Origin: Marinovum sp034669705
GTDB lineage: Bacteria; Pseudomonadota; Alphaproteobacteria; Rhodobacterales; Rhodobacteraceae
Direction of reading: 5' to 3'
Assembly: GCF_034669705.1 (NCBI RefSeq)
Contig: NZ_JAXMOR010000015.1
Location: 51,874-115,873 of the forward strand
Length of the DNA: 64,000 nucleotides
Part shown: piece after piece, positions 35,860 to 44,008 of the stretch
Position numbering within the stretch: the stretch's first letter is position 1
Layout: every line of letters starts with the position of its first letter
The notes under the pieces: generated by a model
Seen by the model: the letters and a program-made list of their open reading frames with translations, nothing else
The model's database searches: none
What the model was told of the DNA's origin: nothing
Position numbers and translations under genes: made by a program

Positions 35860-36740
35860 GACCCGGCGCCCTTGCGGCGGCTCTTTTTCGGCTCGTCCGG
35901 CACGGTCTCGGGGTCGACGTCCCAGTCGATGCGGTCTTCGCCGGAGAGGCAGACGAAGCGCTTGCCGCGCATCCGGCCGATCAGCGTCAGCCCCACCTGA
36001 CGGGCGATCTCGACCCCCCAGGCGGTAAAGCCGGAGCGCGAGGCCAGCACCGGAATGCCCATATGCGCGGTCTTGATCACCATCTCCGAGGTCAGCCGGC
36101 CGGTGGTGTAGAGGATCTTGTCGGCCCCCGAGACCCCCTCCTGCAGCATCCAGCCGGCGATCTTGTCGACCGCGTTGTGCCGGCCCACGTCCTCCATGTA
36201 GACCAGCGGGCGGTCCTCTTGGCAGAGCACGGTGCCATGGATCGCCCCGGCCTCGAGGTAGAGCGACGGGGTGGTGTTGATCCGCGCCGAGAGCGCATAG
36301 AGCCAACTGGCGCGCAGCCGGGCTGCGGGCAGGGTCAGCCCCTCGAGCCCCTCCATCATGTCGCCAAAGACGGTGCCCAGGGCGCAGCCGCTGGTCCGGG
36401 TCTTCTTCTTCAGCTTGTCCTCGTGGCTGGTCTGGCGGGCGGTGCGCACCACCACCACCTCGAGATCCGCGTCATAGTCGACGCCCGTCACCTCGTCGTC
36501 ATCGGCCAGCATGGCCTGGTTGCGCAGGAAACCGAGCGCCAGGTACTCGGGGTAGTCGCCGATGGTCATCGCGGTGACGATCTCCTGGGCATTGAGATAG
36601 ATCGTCAGCGGCCGTTCCTCGACCACCGAGATCTCCTGTTCGGTGCCGGTATGATCGACCCCGCGCACCGCCCGCGTCAGGCGTGGCGCGGCGGGGTCGG
36701 GGGCGATGAGATAGGGGCGGGGGTCACGGTCGGTGGGCAA
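35856..36740 (-). CDS. fdhD: Formate dehydrogenase accessory sulfurtransferase FdhD
   Basis: 294 residues. FdhD moves sulfur from IscS to the molybdenum cofactor of formate dehydrogenase. Features are EERPLTIYLNAQEIVTAMTI, the cysteine loop SGCALGTVFGD, VYMEDVGRHNAVDKIAGW and TTGRLTSEMVIKTA. Only one cysteine is visible in the loop where the Escherichia coli protein has a pair; single-Cys forms are, from memory, usual in this family branch. First gene of the Mo-cofactor maturation operon. No formate dehydrogenase gene lies nearby. Confidence 0.94.
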   Translation of the reverse strand: MPTDRDPRPYLIAPDPAAPRLTRAVRGVDHTGTEQEISVVEERPLTIYLNAQEIVTAMTIGDYPEYLALGFLRNQAMLADDDEVTGVDYDADLEVVVVRTARQTSHEDKLKKKTRTSGCALGTVFGDMMEGLEGLTLPAARLRASWLYALSARINTTPSLYLEAGAIHGTVLCQEDRPLVYMEDVGRHNAVDKIAGWMLQEGVSGADKILYTTGRLTSEMVIKTAHMGIPVLASRSGFTAWGVEIARQVGLTLIGRMRGKRFVCLSGEDRIDWDVDPETVPDEPKKSRRKGAGS

Positions 36741-36792
36741 TTGCGTCTCCCGGCGTCTCTTAGTAGGGCTTGGGCGAACCTAGGATAGAGCC

Positions 36793-37521
36793 ATGCCACC
36801 CTCCACCCCCAAACGCGATTTCTGGCGCGGGATGCGCGACGGCGCGCCCTTCATCCTCGTCATCATTCCCTTCGGCGCACTGTTCGGCGTGGTCGCCACC
36901 GAGGCCGGGCTCAACGTCTTCGAGGTGCTGACCTTCTCGGTGGTGGTGATCGCCGGTGCGGCGCAATTCACCGCGCTGCAGCTGATGGCCGAGGATGTGC
37001 CGCTGGTGATCGTGCTGATCTCGGCGCTGGCGGTCAACCTGCGGATGGCGATGTATTCCGCCGCGCTGACGCCCTATCTCGGCGCCGCACCGGTCTGGCA
37101 GCGGGCGCTAGTGGCCTATTTCACCCTCGACCAGAGCTTCGCGGTCAGCTCGGTCACCTTCGAGAGGGAGCCGGCGATGCCGGTGAGCAACCGGGTGGCC
37201 TATTTCCTCGGCGCGGCGCTGGCGGTCTCGCCGCTGTGGTGGGCGGCGACGGTGGCGGGGGCGCTTCTGGGCAAGAGCGTGCCGGAGTGGATGGCGCTGG
37301 ATTTCGCCATTCCGATCACCTTTCTCGCCATCATTGCGCCGATGCTGCGCACCCTGCCGCATGTGATCGCAGCGCTGGTGTCGGTCGTGATGGCGCTGCT
37401 TTTTGCCTTCCTGCCCTACAATCTCGGGCTGCTGGTCGCCGGTGTCGCGGCGATGATGGCCGGGGCCGAGGCCGAGCGGCAGATCGAAAACCGCCGCCGC
37501 GGGACGGAGGCGGTGCAATGA
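36793..37521 (+). CDS. azlC: AzlC family branched-chain amino acid exporter subunit
   Basis: 242 residues, about 5-6 membrane spans. Typical AzlC features are RDGAPFILVIIPFGALFGVVA, VVIAGAAQFTALQLMAE and INLRMAMYSAAL-like AVNLRMAMYSAALTPYL. With AzlD it forms an inner-membrane exporter of branched-chain amino acids in characterised members. ATGA overlap with the following azlD. It is divergent from fdhD, 52 bp apart. Confidence 0.92.
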   Translation: MPPSTPKRDFWRGMRDGAPFILVIIPFGALFGVVATEAGLNVFEVLTFSVVVIAGAAQFTALQLMAEDVPLVIVLISALAVNLRMAMYSAALTPYLGAAPVWQRALVAYFTLDQSFAVSSVTFEREPAMPVSNRVAYFLGAALAVSPLWWAATVAGALLGKSVPEWMALDFAIPITFLAIIAPMLRTLPHVIAALVSVVMALLFAFLPYNLGLLVAGVAAMMAGAEAERQIENRRRGTEAVQ

Positions 37522-37844
37522 TCACGACGTCGGAGATCTGGGTGGTGATCGTGGGCCTCGGGCTGGGCAGCTTCCTGCTGCGCTTCAGCTTTACCGGCAT
37601 GGTCGGCGCCCGCAACCTGCCGGCCTGGGTGCTGCGCCACCTGCGCTATACCGCGGTGGCGCTGCTGCCGGGTCTGGTGGCGCCGCTGGTGGTCTGGCCG
37701 GCGGCCACCGGCGGCAGCCCGGACGGCCCGCGGATGATCGCCGCCGCCGCGACGATCTTGGTGGGGCTGGTCACGCGCAACGTGCTGGCGGCCATCGTGG
37801 CGGGGGCCACGGGGCTCTATCTCAGTCTCTACCTGCTGGGCTGA
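37518..37844 (+). CDS. azlD: AzlD domain protein
   Basis: 108 residues, four hydrophobic segments, the small partner of AzlC. Contains FLLRFSFTGMVGARNLPAWVLR and the C-terminal LVGLVTRNVLAAIVAGATGLYL. The start ATG at 37518 overlaps the azlC stop by 4 nt, so both chains are made together. Confidence 0.9.
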   Translation: MITTSEIWVVIVGLGLGSFLLRFSFTGMVGARNLPAWVLRHLRYTAVALLPGLVAPLVVWPAATGGSPDGPRMIAAAATILVGLVTRNVLAAIVAGATGLYLSLYLLG

Positions 37845-37898
37845 GGGAAGCGGGCCTGTCGCCTTTTTGAGGCCAGACGTCCCTTTGGAGGGATGGGT

Positions 37899-38528
37899 TT
37901 ATTGACCCTGTCGCGCCCGCTGTTCGGCATCGAACCGGGCGATCGCCTCGGATTTGTCGTCCGAATCGTTTTCCCGCAGCGTACGGCTCGTCACGCCGGG
38001 CAGGGCGCCGAACTGCTCGCTGAGACCCACCGGAAAGAACGTGGGTCGGATGCTCTCGAACCCCGGAAGCTGGCGCAGGATCGCGCCGGTGGCCTGGGCG
38101 CAGAACGCTTGGCTCACCGCGCCATTTTCCATCGCCAGCTGCAGCGCCTTCTCGGCGGTGGCGGCATCGACCTCGATCCGCTGGATCACCACGTGAAAGG
38201 TCTCTCGGGCGTGGGCGCGGGCATAGAACTCCTCGATCCGCGGCGTGATGCCATAGAGCACGTCGCCACGTTCGGGGATTTGGGAGTGCTGGACCGAGCC
38301 GGCGGGATCGAAGATCACCCGCTGCGAGCCGTTGATCATCAGGCTGGAATGCGCCCCCGCGCCGGTGCGATTGTTGATCATCGTGTAGAGCGTCAGCGCC
38401 GGCGGGCCATCGTGGCGATACGCGGCGCGCTGCACCACAGCAAGGTCATCCTGCCGCGACCGGTCCGGCGTGGCCGCGCAACCCGCCAGAAGCGCGAGGC
38501 CCAGGCAGGCCGCGATCAGCTTGTTCAT
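37899..38528 (-). CDS. Conserved lipoprotein
   Basis: 209 residues with a clear lipobox LLAGC (Cys17), so it is anchored to a periplasmic membrane face after signal peptidase II cleavage. The mature part contains LTLYTMINNRTGAGAHSSLMINGSQRVIFDPAG and PERGDVLYGITP, which looks like a compact conserved domain found in Rhodobacteraceae lipoproteins; the function is unknown. It is convergent with azlD and 21 bp downstream of the COX IV gene. Confidence 0.8.
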   Translation of the reverse strand: MNKLIAACLGLALLAGCAATPDRSRQDDLAVVQRAAYRHDGPPALTLYTMINNRTGAGAHSSLMINGSQRVIFDPAGSVQHSQIPERGDVLYGITPRIEEFYARAHARETFHVVIQRIEVDAATAEKALQLAMENGAVSQAFCAQATGAILRQLPGFESIRPTFFPVGLSEQFGALPGVTSRTLRENDSDDKSEAIARFDAEQRARQGQ

Positions 38529-38549
38529 CTGTCAGGCCCCGGCCAGGTG

Positions 38550-38684
38550 TCAGGAGTTGAAGATCGCGAGAAACAGCAGGATCAGGATCGAGGCCACCAC
38601 GACCCGGATCGTCGCCTTGACGAAGCCGTTGAAGGTTTCTTCCTGGACGGTGATGTCCATCTCGCCGTGCTTGTGATCAGCCAT
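38550..38684 (-). CDS. aa3-type cytochrome c oxidase subunit IV (44 residues)
   Basis: Translated by hand: MADHKHGEMDITVQEETF followed by NGFVKATIRVVVASILILLFLAIFNS in two parts. The short acidic N-terminus with HKHGEMDITVQEETF, then one membrane helix, is the signature of the alphaproteobacterial bacterial-type COX IV family (PF07835) that packs against subunits I and III of the aa3 oxidase. AGGAAG lies 7 nt before the ATG. The other oxidase genes are not in this window. Confidence 0.88.
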   Translation of the reverse strand: MADHKHGEMDITVQEETFNGFVKATIRVVVASILILLFLAIFNS

Positions 38685-38762
38685 CTGTCACTTCCTCTGA
38701 ACTGGTTCGTCCGCGGATGTAGCGGATTCCTTTCGGCCTGTCACGCCTCCTTCGGCGCGCGA

Positions 38763-39239
38763 TTATGTCGCTTCTTCAACCGGGTCGCGGGCCGCATCCT
38801 CGAGCTTCTGCGCCAGCCGGAAGCCGATCCGCCGCGGCGCCTCGGTCTCGACCAGTTTCGGCAGCGCGCGCAGCATCACGTTGAGCTGGCTGACGTGCTG
38901 CACAAGCTGGCTGCGCCCGCCCTGCGGATCGGTGCCGTAGAAGGTGAGGATGTCGGGATCGAAGAACCCCATGCCCTCGATCCGCATCACCCCGGCCTGC
39001 GAGCCGGTGAACCCCATCGCCACCTCATGGGCATTGTCGAGATCGGCCTCGAAGTCGCGGATATAGAGCACCAGCCGCTCGTAGGCCCATTCCGCCGCGC
39101 TCTTGTGCGCCACCGGCCGGTCGGTGACACAATCGTCACGCACGCCCCGCGGGCTGTCGTCGGTATGCGCCTCGAGCCGGCGGGGCAGGGCGGTCGCCTC
39201 ATAGGCCTCGGCGGTGGTGGCAATCTCGGTGTCGGTCAT
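38763..39239 (-). CDS. DUF6173-like conserved protein
   Basis: 158 residues, soluble, rich in acids at the N-terminus. The conserved core is LYIRDFEADLDNAHEVAMGF, then MRIEGMGFFDPDILTFYG and SQLVQHVSQLNVMLRALPK, ending RRIGFRLAQKLE. I recall this pattern as DUF6173, of unknown function. The ATG at 39239 follows GGAGA; a longer frame is ignored. It is 13 bp downstream of an Lrp-type regulator and may be co-transcribed with it. Confidence 0.72.
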   Translation of the reverse strand: MTDTEIATTAEAYEATALPRRLEAHTDDSPRGVRDDCVTDRPVAHKSAAEWAYERLVLYIRDFEADLDNAHEVAMGFTGSQAGVMRIEGMGFFDPDILTFYGTDPQGGRSQLVQHVSQLNVMLRALPKLVETEAPRRIGFRLAQKLEDAARDPVEEAT

Positions 39240-39252
39240 GGGGTCTCCGGCT

Positions 39253-39711
39253 CTAGAGCGGCAGTTCGGTGGTGTCCTTGATGTCTTCCATAACAAAGCT
39301 GGCAGAGATATCCGAAACCGGCACCATGGCGATCAACTTCTTGTAGAAGGCATCATAGGCCGGCACATCGGCGACCCGCACCCGCAACACATAGTCCAGA
39401 TCGCCGGTCATGCGATGCGCGCCGATGATTTCCGGCAGCACCCTGACGGCGCGGTCGAATTTCTCCATCCAATCGGCATCATGGGCATTGGTCCGCACCA
39501 TGACGAAGGCCTGCAGAGGACAGCCGGCGCGCTGCGGATCGAGCAGCGCCACCCGCTTGCGGATCACCCCGCGCTCTTCGAGGTTGCGCATCCGCCGCCA
39601 GCAGGCATTGCGCGACAGGCCGGCGGCCTCGGCCAGTGCATCCATGCTTTGCGTGGCATCGCGCTGCAAGGCGGCGAGGATCTTGAGATCGAATGGGTCG
39701 AGTTGTGTCAT
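39253..39711 (-). CDS. Lrp/AsnC family transcriptional regulator
   Basis: 152 residues. N-terminal winged helix-turn-helix: LDPFDLKILAALQRDATQSM and AEAAGLSRNACWRRMRNLEERGVI. The C-terminal RAM/ligand-binding domain includes VMVRTNAHDADWMEKFDRAV and HRMTGDLDYVLRVRV. The ATG at 39711 gives the family length. Such proteins respond to amino acids and often regulate a neighbour; azlCD is 1.4 kb away, so a link is possible but unproven. It is divergent from DUF6356. Confidence 0.92.
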   Translation of the reverse strand: MTQLDPFDLKILAALQRDATQSMDALAEAAGLSRNACWRRMRNLEERGVIRKRVALLDPQRAGCPLQAFVMVRTNAHDADWMEKFDRAVRVLPEIIGAHRMTGDLDYVLRVRVADVPAYDAFYKKLIAMVPVSDISASFVMEDIKDTTELPL

Positions 39712-39814
39712 GATTGGGATGATGTCCCGGGAAACCTGCGTTTGGCAAGGCGGAATGGGATCCGCGCCCGGCCCGGCGGCGCTAGACTGCAGGCAACCAG
39801 AAACGGAGAACCTC

Positions 39815-40033
39815 ATGTCTGCACCCACCGGCCCCGTCGCCTTCTTCACCGCCCACCCCGCCTCGGTCAACGAGAGCTATTTCCAGCACATGCGCTTTGC
39901 CCTGGGGTTTGCCGGGCTGCTGTTTCTGGCCGGCGGTGCGGCGCTGGTGCACGCGGTGTTCCCGGCGCTCTGCGAGACAACGGCGAGCCGGCTGGTGCGC
40001 CAGATGCACGACAGGCTGTCGCGACGCCATTGA
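39815..40033 (+). CDS. DUF6356-like small membrane protein
   Basis: 72 residues. The N-terminal FFTAHPASVNESYFQHMRFALGF is followed by one hydrophobic stretch and VHAVFPALCETTASRLVRQMHDRL. This matches my memory of DUF6356, a short one-helix family in alphaproteobacteria, function unknown. GGAGA ribosome site 6 nt before the ATG. Confidence 0.72.
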   Translation: MSAPTGPVAFFTAHPASVNESYFQHMRFALGFAGLLFLAGGAALVHAVFPALCETTASRLVRQMHDRLSRRH

Positions 40034-40145
40034 CCCTCCCCCTCACGGTGACGTGAAATCGCCGACGAGGGGATATATCGGCCCGCTGCATTGCCTGTTT
40101 ACCGACACCAATCTAGGTTGATGGCAAGCGAATGAGGAGCAGCGG

Positions 40146-41864
40146 GTGACAGCGAAGAGATTTGGATGGATCGTGGCCACGGGCCTTGCGCTTGCCACGG
40201 CGGCGCCGGCCACGGCCGCGACCCTGTCGGGCGCCTATCTGGCGGCGCGGCAGGCCGGCTATCAGACCGATTTCAAGGCGGCGGCGGATTACTACGAACA
40301 GGCCCTGTCGCTCGACACGGAAAACCCCAGCCTGATCGAGGCCGCCGGCGCCGCCCGCCTGTCGCTGGGCGAGGTCGAGCGCGCGCTTGGCCATGCCCGC
40401 CAGCTCGAGGAGATGGGCATCCGCTCGCAACTGGCGCAGATGGCGCTGACCGCCGGCCACGCCCATGAGGGCCGCTACGGCGACATTCTCGCGATGATCG
40501 ACGACAGCCGCGGCATCGGCCCGCTGGTCGACGGGTTGCTCGCCGCCTGGGCACGGCTCGGGCAGGGCGACATGAGCGCTGCGCTGGTGGCCTTCGACGA
40601 CGTTGCCGAAGAAAAGGGGCTGGGCAGCTTTGCCGCCTATCACAAGGCGCTGGCGCTGGCCTCGGTCGGCGATTTCGAACGCGCCGCCGAGATCATGTCG
40701 GACGACGCTGCCGGCGGCGCGCTGCTGACCCGGCGCGGCATTGTCGCGCGGGTGCAGGTGCTGAGCCAGCTGGGTCGCAACGACGAGGCGGCGGCGCTGA
40801 TGGACAAGAGCTTCAACGCCCGGCTCGACCCCGGCCTCAGCGCCCTGCGCGAGGCGCTGCAGGCCGAGGCGCCGGTGAGCTTCGACATCGTCAGCTCGCC
40901 GCGCGAGGGCATGGCCGAGGTGTTCTATACCATCGCCGGCGCGCTCGAGGGCGAGGCAGGCGACGACTACACCCTGCTCTATACCCAGATCGCCGAGTAC
41001 CTGCGGCCCGGCCATGTCGACGCCATCCTGCTGACCGCGCAGCTGATGGAGGATCTGGGCCGCCACGAGCTGGCGGTGGCGACCTATGATCGGGTGGCCG
41101 AGGATCACCCCGCCTATCACGCCGCGGCGCTGGGCAAGACCGACGCGCTGCGCGCCTCTGGCGATATCGGCGGTGCGATCGCCACGCTCGAGGCGCTGGC
41201 AGAGACCCATGGTGACCTGCCGATCGTGCATGTCTCGCTCGGCGATCTCTATCGCGGCGAGGCCGATTACGACGCCGCGGTCGAGGCCTATGACCGCGCC
41301 GTGACGCTCTATGGCGAGCCGGAACAGGCGCAGTGGTTCGTGTTCTTCGCCCGCGGCATCGCCCATGAGCGGCGCGACGACTGGGCCGAGGCCGAGGCCG
41401 ATTTCCGCCGCGCGCTCGATCTCAGCCCGGACCAGCCGCAGGTGCTCAACTACCTCGGCTATTCGCTGGTCGAAAAGCGGCAGAACCTCGACGAGGCGCT
41501 GGCGATGATCGAACGCGCGGTCGAGATGCGGCCCGGGTCCGGCCATATCGTCGACAGCCTCGGCTGGGTGCTCTACCGCCTTGGCCGCTATGGCGAGGCG
41601 GTGGGCCACATGGAGCGCGCCGCCGAGCTGATGCCGGTCGATCCGGTGGTCAACGATCACCTCGGCGATGTCTACTGGGCGGTGGGCCGCAAGCTCGAGG
41701 CGCGGTTCCAGTGGCACCGGGCGCTGAGCTTTGTCGATCCCGATGATCCCGACGGCGAGGCCGACCCCGAGCGCATCCGCCGCAAGCTGGATGTGGGGCT
41801 CGATGCGGTGCTGGCCGAGGAGGGCGCGCCGCCGCTCGAGGTGGTGGAGTATGGCGCCGACTGA
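40146..41864 (+). CDS. Secreted tetratricopeptide-repeat protein
   Basis: 572 residues with an N-terminal signal peptide (FGWIVATGLALATAAPATA). Mature protein is a run of TPR helices from about residue 30 to the end. Clear repeats are YQTDFKAAADYYEQALSLD, YDAAVEAYDRAVTLYGEPE and ERRDDWAEAEADFRRALDLS, then the well-conserved QPQVLNYLGYSLVEKRQNL, DSLGWVLYRLGRYGEAVGHM and NDHLGDVYWAVGRKLEARF. Probably a periplasmic scaffold. GTG start, GAGGAG ribosome site. It overlaps ispE by 14 nt. Confidence 0.9.
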   Translation: MTAKRFGWIVATGLALATAAPATAATLSGAYLAARQAGYQTDFKAAADYYEQALSLDTENPSLIEAAGAARLSLGEVERALGHARQLEEMGIRSQLAQMALTAGHAHEGRYGDILAMIDDSRGIGPLVDGLLAAWARLGQGDMSAALVAFDDVAEEKGLGSFAAYHKALALASVGDFERAAEIMSDDAAGGALLTRRGIVARVQVLSQLGRNDEAAALMDKSFNARLDPGLSALREALQAEAPVSFDIVSSPREGMAEVFYTIAGALEGEAGDDYTLLYTQIAEYLRPGHVDAILLTAQLMEDLGRHELAVATYDRVAEDHPAYHAAALGKTDALRASGDIGGAIATLEALAETHGDLPIVHVSLGDLYRGEADYDAAVEAYDRAVTLYGEPEQAQWFVFFARGIAHERRDDWAEAEADFRRALDLSPDQPQVLNYLGYSLVEKRQNLDEALAMIERAVEMRPGSGHIVDSLGWVLYRLGRYGEAVGHMERAAELMPVDPVVNDHLGDVYWAVGRKLEARFQWHRALSFVDPDDPDGEADPERIRRKLDVGLDAVLAEEGAPPLEVVEYGAD

Positions 41865-42660
41865 GGCCTTCGCCCCGGCGAAGATCAACCTGACGCTGCA
41901 TGTCACCGGCCAGCGCGCCGATGGCTATCACCTGCTCGAGTCGCTGGTGGTCTTTGCCGATGTGGGCGACGTGGTTCGGGTAACGCCGGCGGATGAGATG
42001 TCGCTGTGCGTGACCGGTCCGATGGCCTCGGGCGTGCCGGAGGACGCCCGCAACTTCTGCTGGCGCGCGGCGCAGGCCTTCGGCGCACCGGTGGCGATCA
42101 CTCTCGACAAGCGCCTGCCAGCCGCGGCAGGGATTGGCGGCGGCTCTTCCGACGCGGCGGCGGTGCTGCGGGCGATGGCGGCGGCCTTTGACCGACCGTT
42201 TGATGGCGATGCGCTGGCGCTCGGGGCCGATGTCCCGGTCTGCCTGCTGGCGCGCGCGGCGCGGATGTCGGGGATCGGAGAGGCTGTGGAGCCGCTGACC
42301 CTGCCGGTGCTGCATGCGGTGCTGGTCAACCCGCGCGTCGAAGTGCCCACCCCGGTCGTGTTTCGCGGCCTGGCGTCGAAGCAGAACCCGCCGATGGCGG
42401 CACTGCCCGCGGGCGGGGAGCTGGTCCGCTGGCTGGGCGATCAGCGCAACGATCTCGAAGCGCCGGCGCTGGCCGCGGCGCCGGTGATCGGCACGGTCCT
42501 CGCAGCGCTGACACGGGCAGGCGCCGGGCTGGCGCGGATGTCGGGGTCTGGCGCCACCTGTTTCGGGCTGTTCGCGGACCGGACAGCCGCCGAGGCGGCG
42601 GCGCACCGGCTGCAACAGGCGCAGCCCGACTGGTGGGTGACAGCGGCGCGGCTGGCCTGA
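41851..42660 (+). CDS. ispE: 4-diphosphocytidyl-2-C-methyl-D-erythritol kinase
   Basis: 269 residues, GHMP kinase of the MEP isoprenoid pathway. N-terminal APAKINLTLHVTGQRADGYH, the ATP-binding LPAAAGIGGGSSDAAAVLR, LGADVPVCLLA, and MSGSGATCFGLF are all intact. Start is an ATG at 41851 inside the TPR gene. The downstream polyprenyl diphosphate synthase, on the opposite strand, uses products of the same pathway. Confidence 0.95.
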   Translation: MAPTEAFAPAKINLTLHVTGQRADGYHLLESLVVFADVGDVVRVTPADEMSLCVTGPMASGVPEDARNFCWRAAQAFGAPVAITLDKRLPAAAGIGGGSSDAAAVLRAMAAAFDRPFDGDALALGADVPVCLLARAARMSGIGEAVEPLTLPVLHAVLVNPRVEVPTPVVFRGLASKQNPPMAALPAGGELVRWLGDQRNDLEAPALAAAPVIGTVLAALTRAGAGLARMSGSGATCFGLFADRTAAEAAAHRLQQAQPDWWVTAARLA

Positions 42661-42667
42661 CCCTGCG

Positions 42668-42732
42668 CCCCGGACCTGATCCGGGGCCTCTCGCGTGCTG
42701 AAAACCATGAGGTCCCGGGTCGGGCCCGGGAC
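42668..42732. repeat. Two palindromes between convergent ispE and the polyprenyl synthase gene
   Basis: CCCCGGACCTGATCCGGGG (about 42668-42686) and GAGGTCCCGGGTCGGGCCCG-type (42709-42732) face each other. They belong to the dispersed palindrome family and probably serve as transcript ends for both genes. Confidence 0.75.
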
Positions 42733-42741
42733 GGGAATGCG

Positions 42742-43743
42742 TCAGTTGACCCGGGCCACCACGTAGCTCGCAAGGTCGTCGAGCAGCTCGCGGATCGGAT
42801 GCTCCGGCAGGCGGGTCAGCGCCGTGCGTGCCTTGTCGGCCCAGGCCAGCGCGTCCTGACGCGCCGCCTCGAGCGCGCCGTGCCGGTCGAGCAGCACCAG
42901 TGCGTGTTCAAGGTCGCCCTCGTCCTGCTGCCCCTTCTCGATGGTGCGCTTCCAGAAGGCGCGTTCCTCGGTGTCTGCCAGCGCCACCGCCTTGATTACC
43001 GGCAGGGTCAGCTTGCGCTCGCGGAAATCATCACCGACGTTCTTGCCGGTGGCCTCGGAGCCCCAGTAATCCAGCAGGTCGTCGACCATCTGAAAGGCGA
43101 TCCCCAGCGCATCGCCGAAGTCGAACAGCGCCTGCACCTCGGCCTCCGGACGGCCGGCAATCACCCCGCCGACCTCGGTCGCGGCGGAAAACAGCGCGGC
43201 GGTCTTGCCGCGGATCACCTGCAGGTAGATGTCCTCGCCGGTGGCCAGGTTCTGCGCGGCCGAAAGCTGCAGCACCTCGCCCTCGGCAATCGTCGCGGCG
43301 GCGTTCGACAGGATGTCGAGCACCCGCAGATCGCCCGGCTCGACCATCAGCTGAAAGGCGCGCGCAAAGAGGTAATCGCCCACCAGCACGCTCGACTTGT
43401 TGTCCCAGAGCAGGTTCGCCGTGGGTCGGCCGCGGCGCTGGGCGCTCTCGTCGACCACGTCATCGTGCAGCAGCGTCGCGGTGTGGATGAATTCCACCGT
43501 CGCCGCCAGCTTGACGTGATCCTCGCCCTCGTAGCCGCACATCCGCGCGCAGGCCAGCGTCAGCATCGGCCGCAGCCGCTTGCCGCCGGCATCGACCAGA
43601 TGCGCCGTCACCTCGGGGATGCGTGGCGCGTGTTTCGACGCCATGCGGGCGCGGATCACGCAGCCCACGGCCTCGAGATCACCGGCGAGGAGTTCGGCCA
43701 GCCGTTCGTGAGGTTTTGCCACCGCATTGTCCAAGCTCATCAC
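42742..43743 (-). CDS. ispB: Polyprenyl (octa/decaprenyl-type) diphosphate synthase
   Basis: 333 residues, all-trans chain-elongating prenyl synthase making the ubiquinone side chain. First Asp-rich motif is LLHDDVVDESAQRRGRPT, second is MVDDLLDYWG. The chain-length region is VLVGDYLFARAFQLM. Roseobacters mostly use Q-10, so a decaprenyl product is likely but not shown by the sequence. Full length. A GGGAG ribosome site precedes two adjacent ATGs (43743 and 43740). Confidence 0.92.
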   Translation of the reverse strand: MMSLDNAVAKPHERLAELLAGDLEAVGCVIRARMASKHAPRIPEVTAHLVDAGGKRLRPMLTLACARMCGYEGEDHVKLAATVEFIHTATLLHDDVVDESAQRRGRPTANLLWDNKSSVLVGDYLFARAFQLMVEPGDLRVLDILSNAAATIAEGEVLQLSAAQNLATGEDIYLQVIRGKTAALFSAATEVGGVIAGRPEAEVQALFDFGDALGIAFQMVDDLLDYWGSEATGKNVGDDFRERKLTLPVIKAVALADTEERAFWKRTIEKGQQDEGDLEHALVLLDRHGALEAARQDALAWADKARTALTRLPEHPIRELLDDLASYVVARVN

Positions 43744-43795
43744 ACTCCCGTCACAAGGCTCGACATGCGCGCCGCCTTGCCCTTACATCGCCGAC

Positions 43796-44008
43796 ATGGA
43801 AGAGCTGTTGCGCACCAATGACATCACCGTCATCGCCTATGCCACCGCCCTGTTGCAGGACGAGGGTATAGAATGGTTTGAATTGGACGTAAATATGAGC
43901 GTGCTCGAAGGATCGATCGGCATCCTGCCGCGCCGGCTGATGGTGCGCAGAGATGAATTGGCGCGCGCCCGGGTGCTGATGCATGACCATGACATCCGTC
44001 TCGACTGA
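43796..44008 (+). CDS. DUF2007 family protein
   Basis: 70 residues. MEELLRTNDITVIAYATALL and LEGSIGILPRRLMVRRDELARARVL match DUF2007, a small putative signal-transducing domain (related to PII-like binding folds). The ATG at 43796 is the likely start. It overlaps the following methyltransferase gene by 26 nt, so the two are translationally linked. Confidence 0.85.
   Translation: MEELLRTNDITVIAYATALLQDEGIEWFELDVNMSVLEGSIGILPRRLMVRRDELARARVLMHDHDIRLD

Noticed and set aside
35860..36306. Upstream extension of the mobA frame
   Set aside because: It lies within fdhD in another frame, and the GTGA overlap marks the real start.
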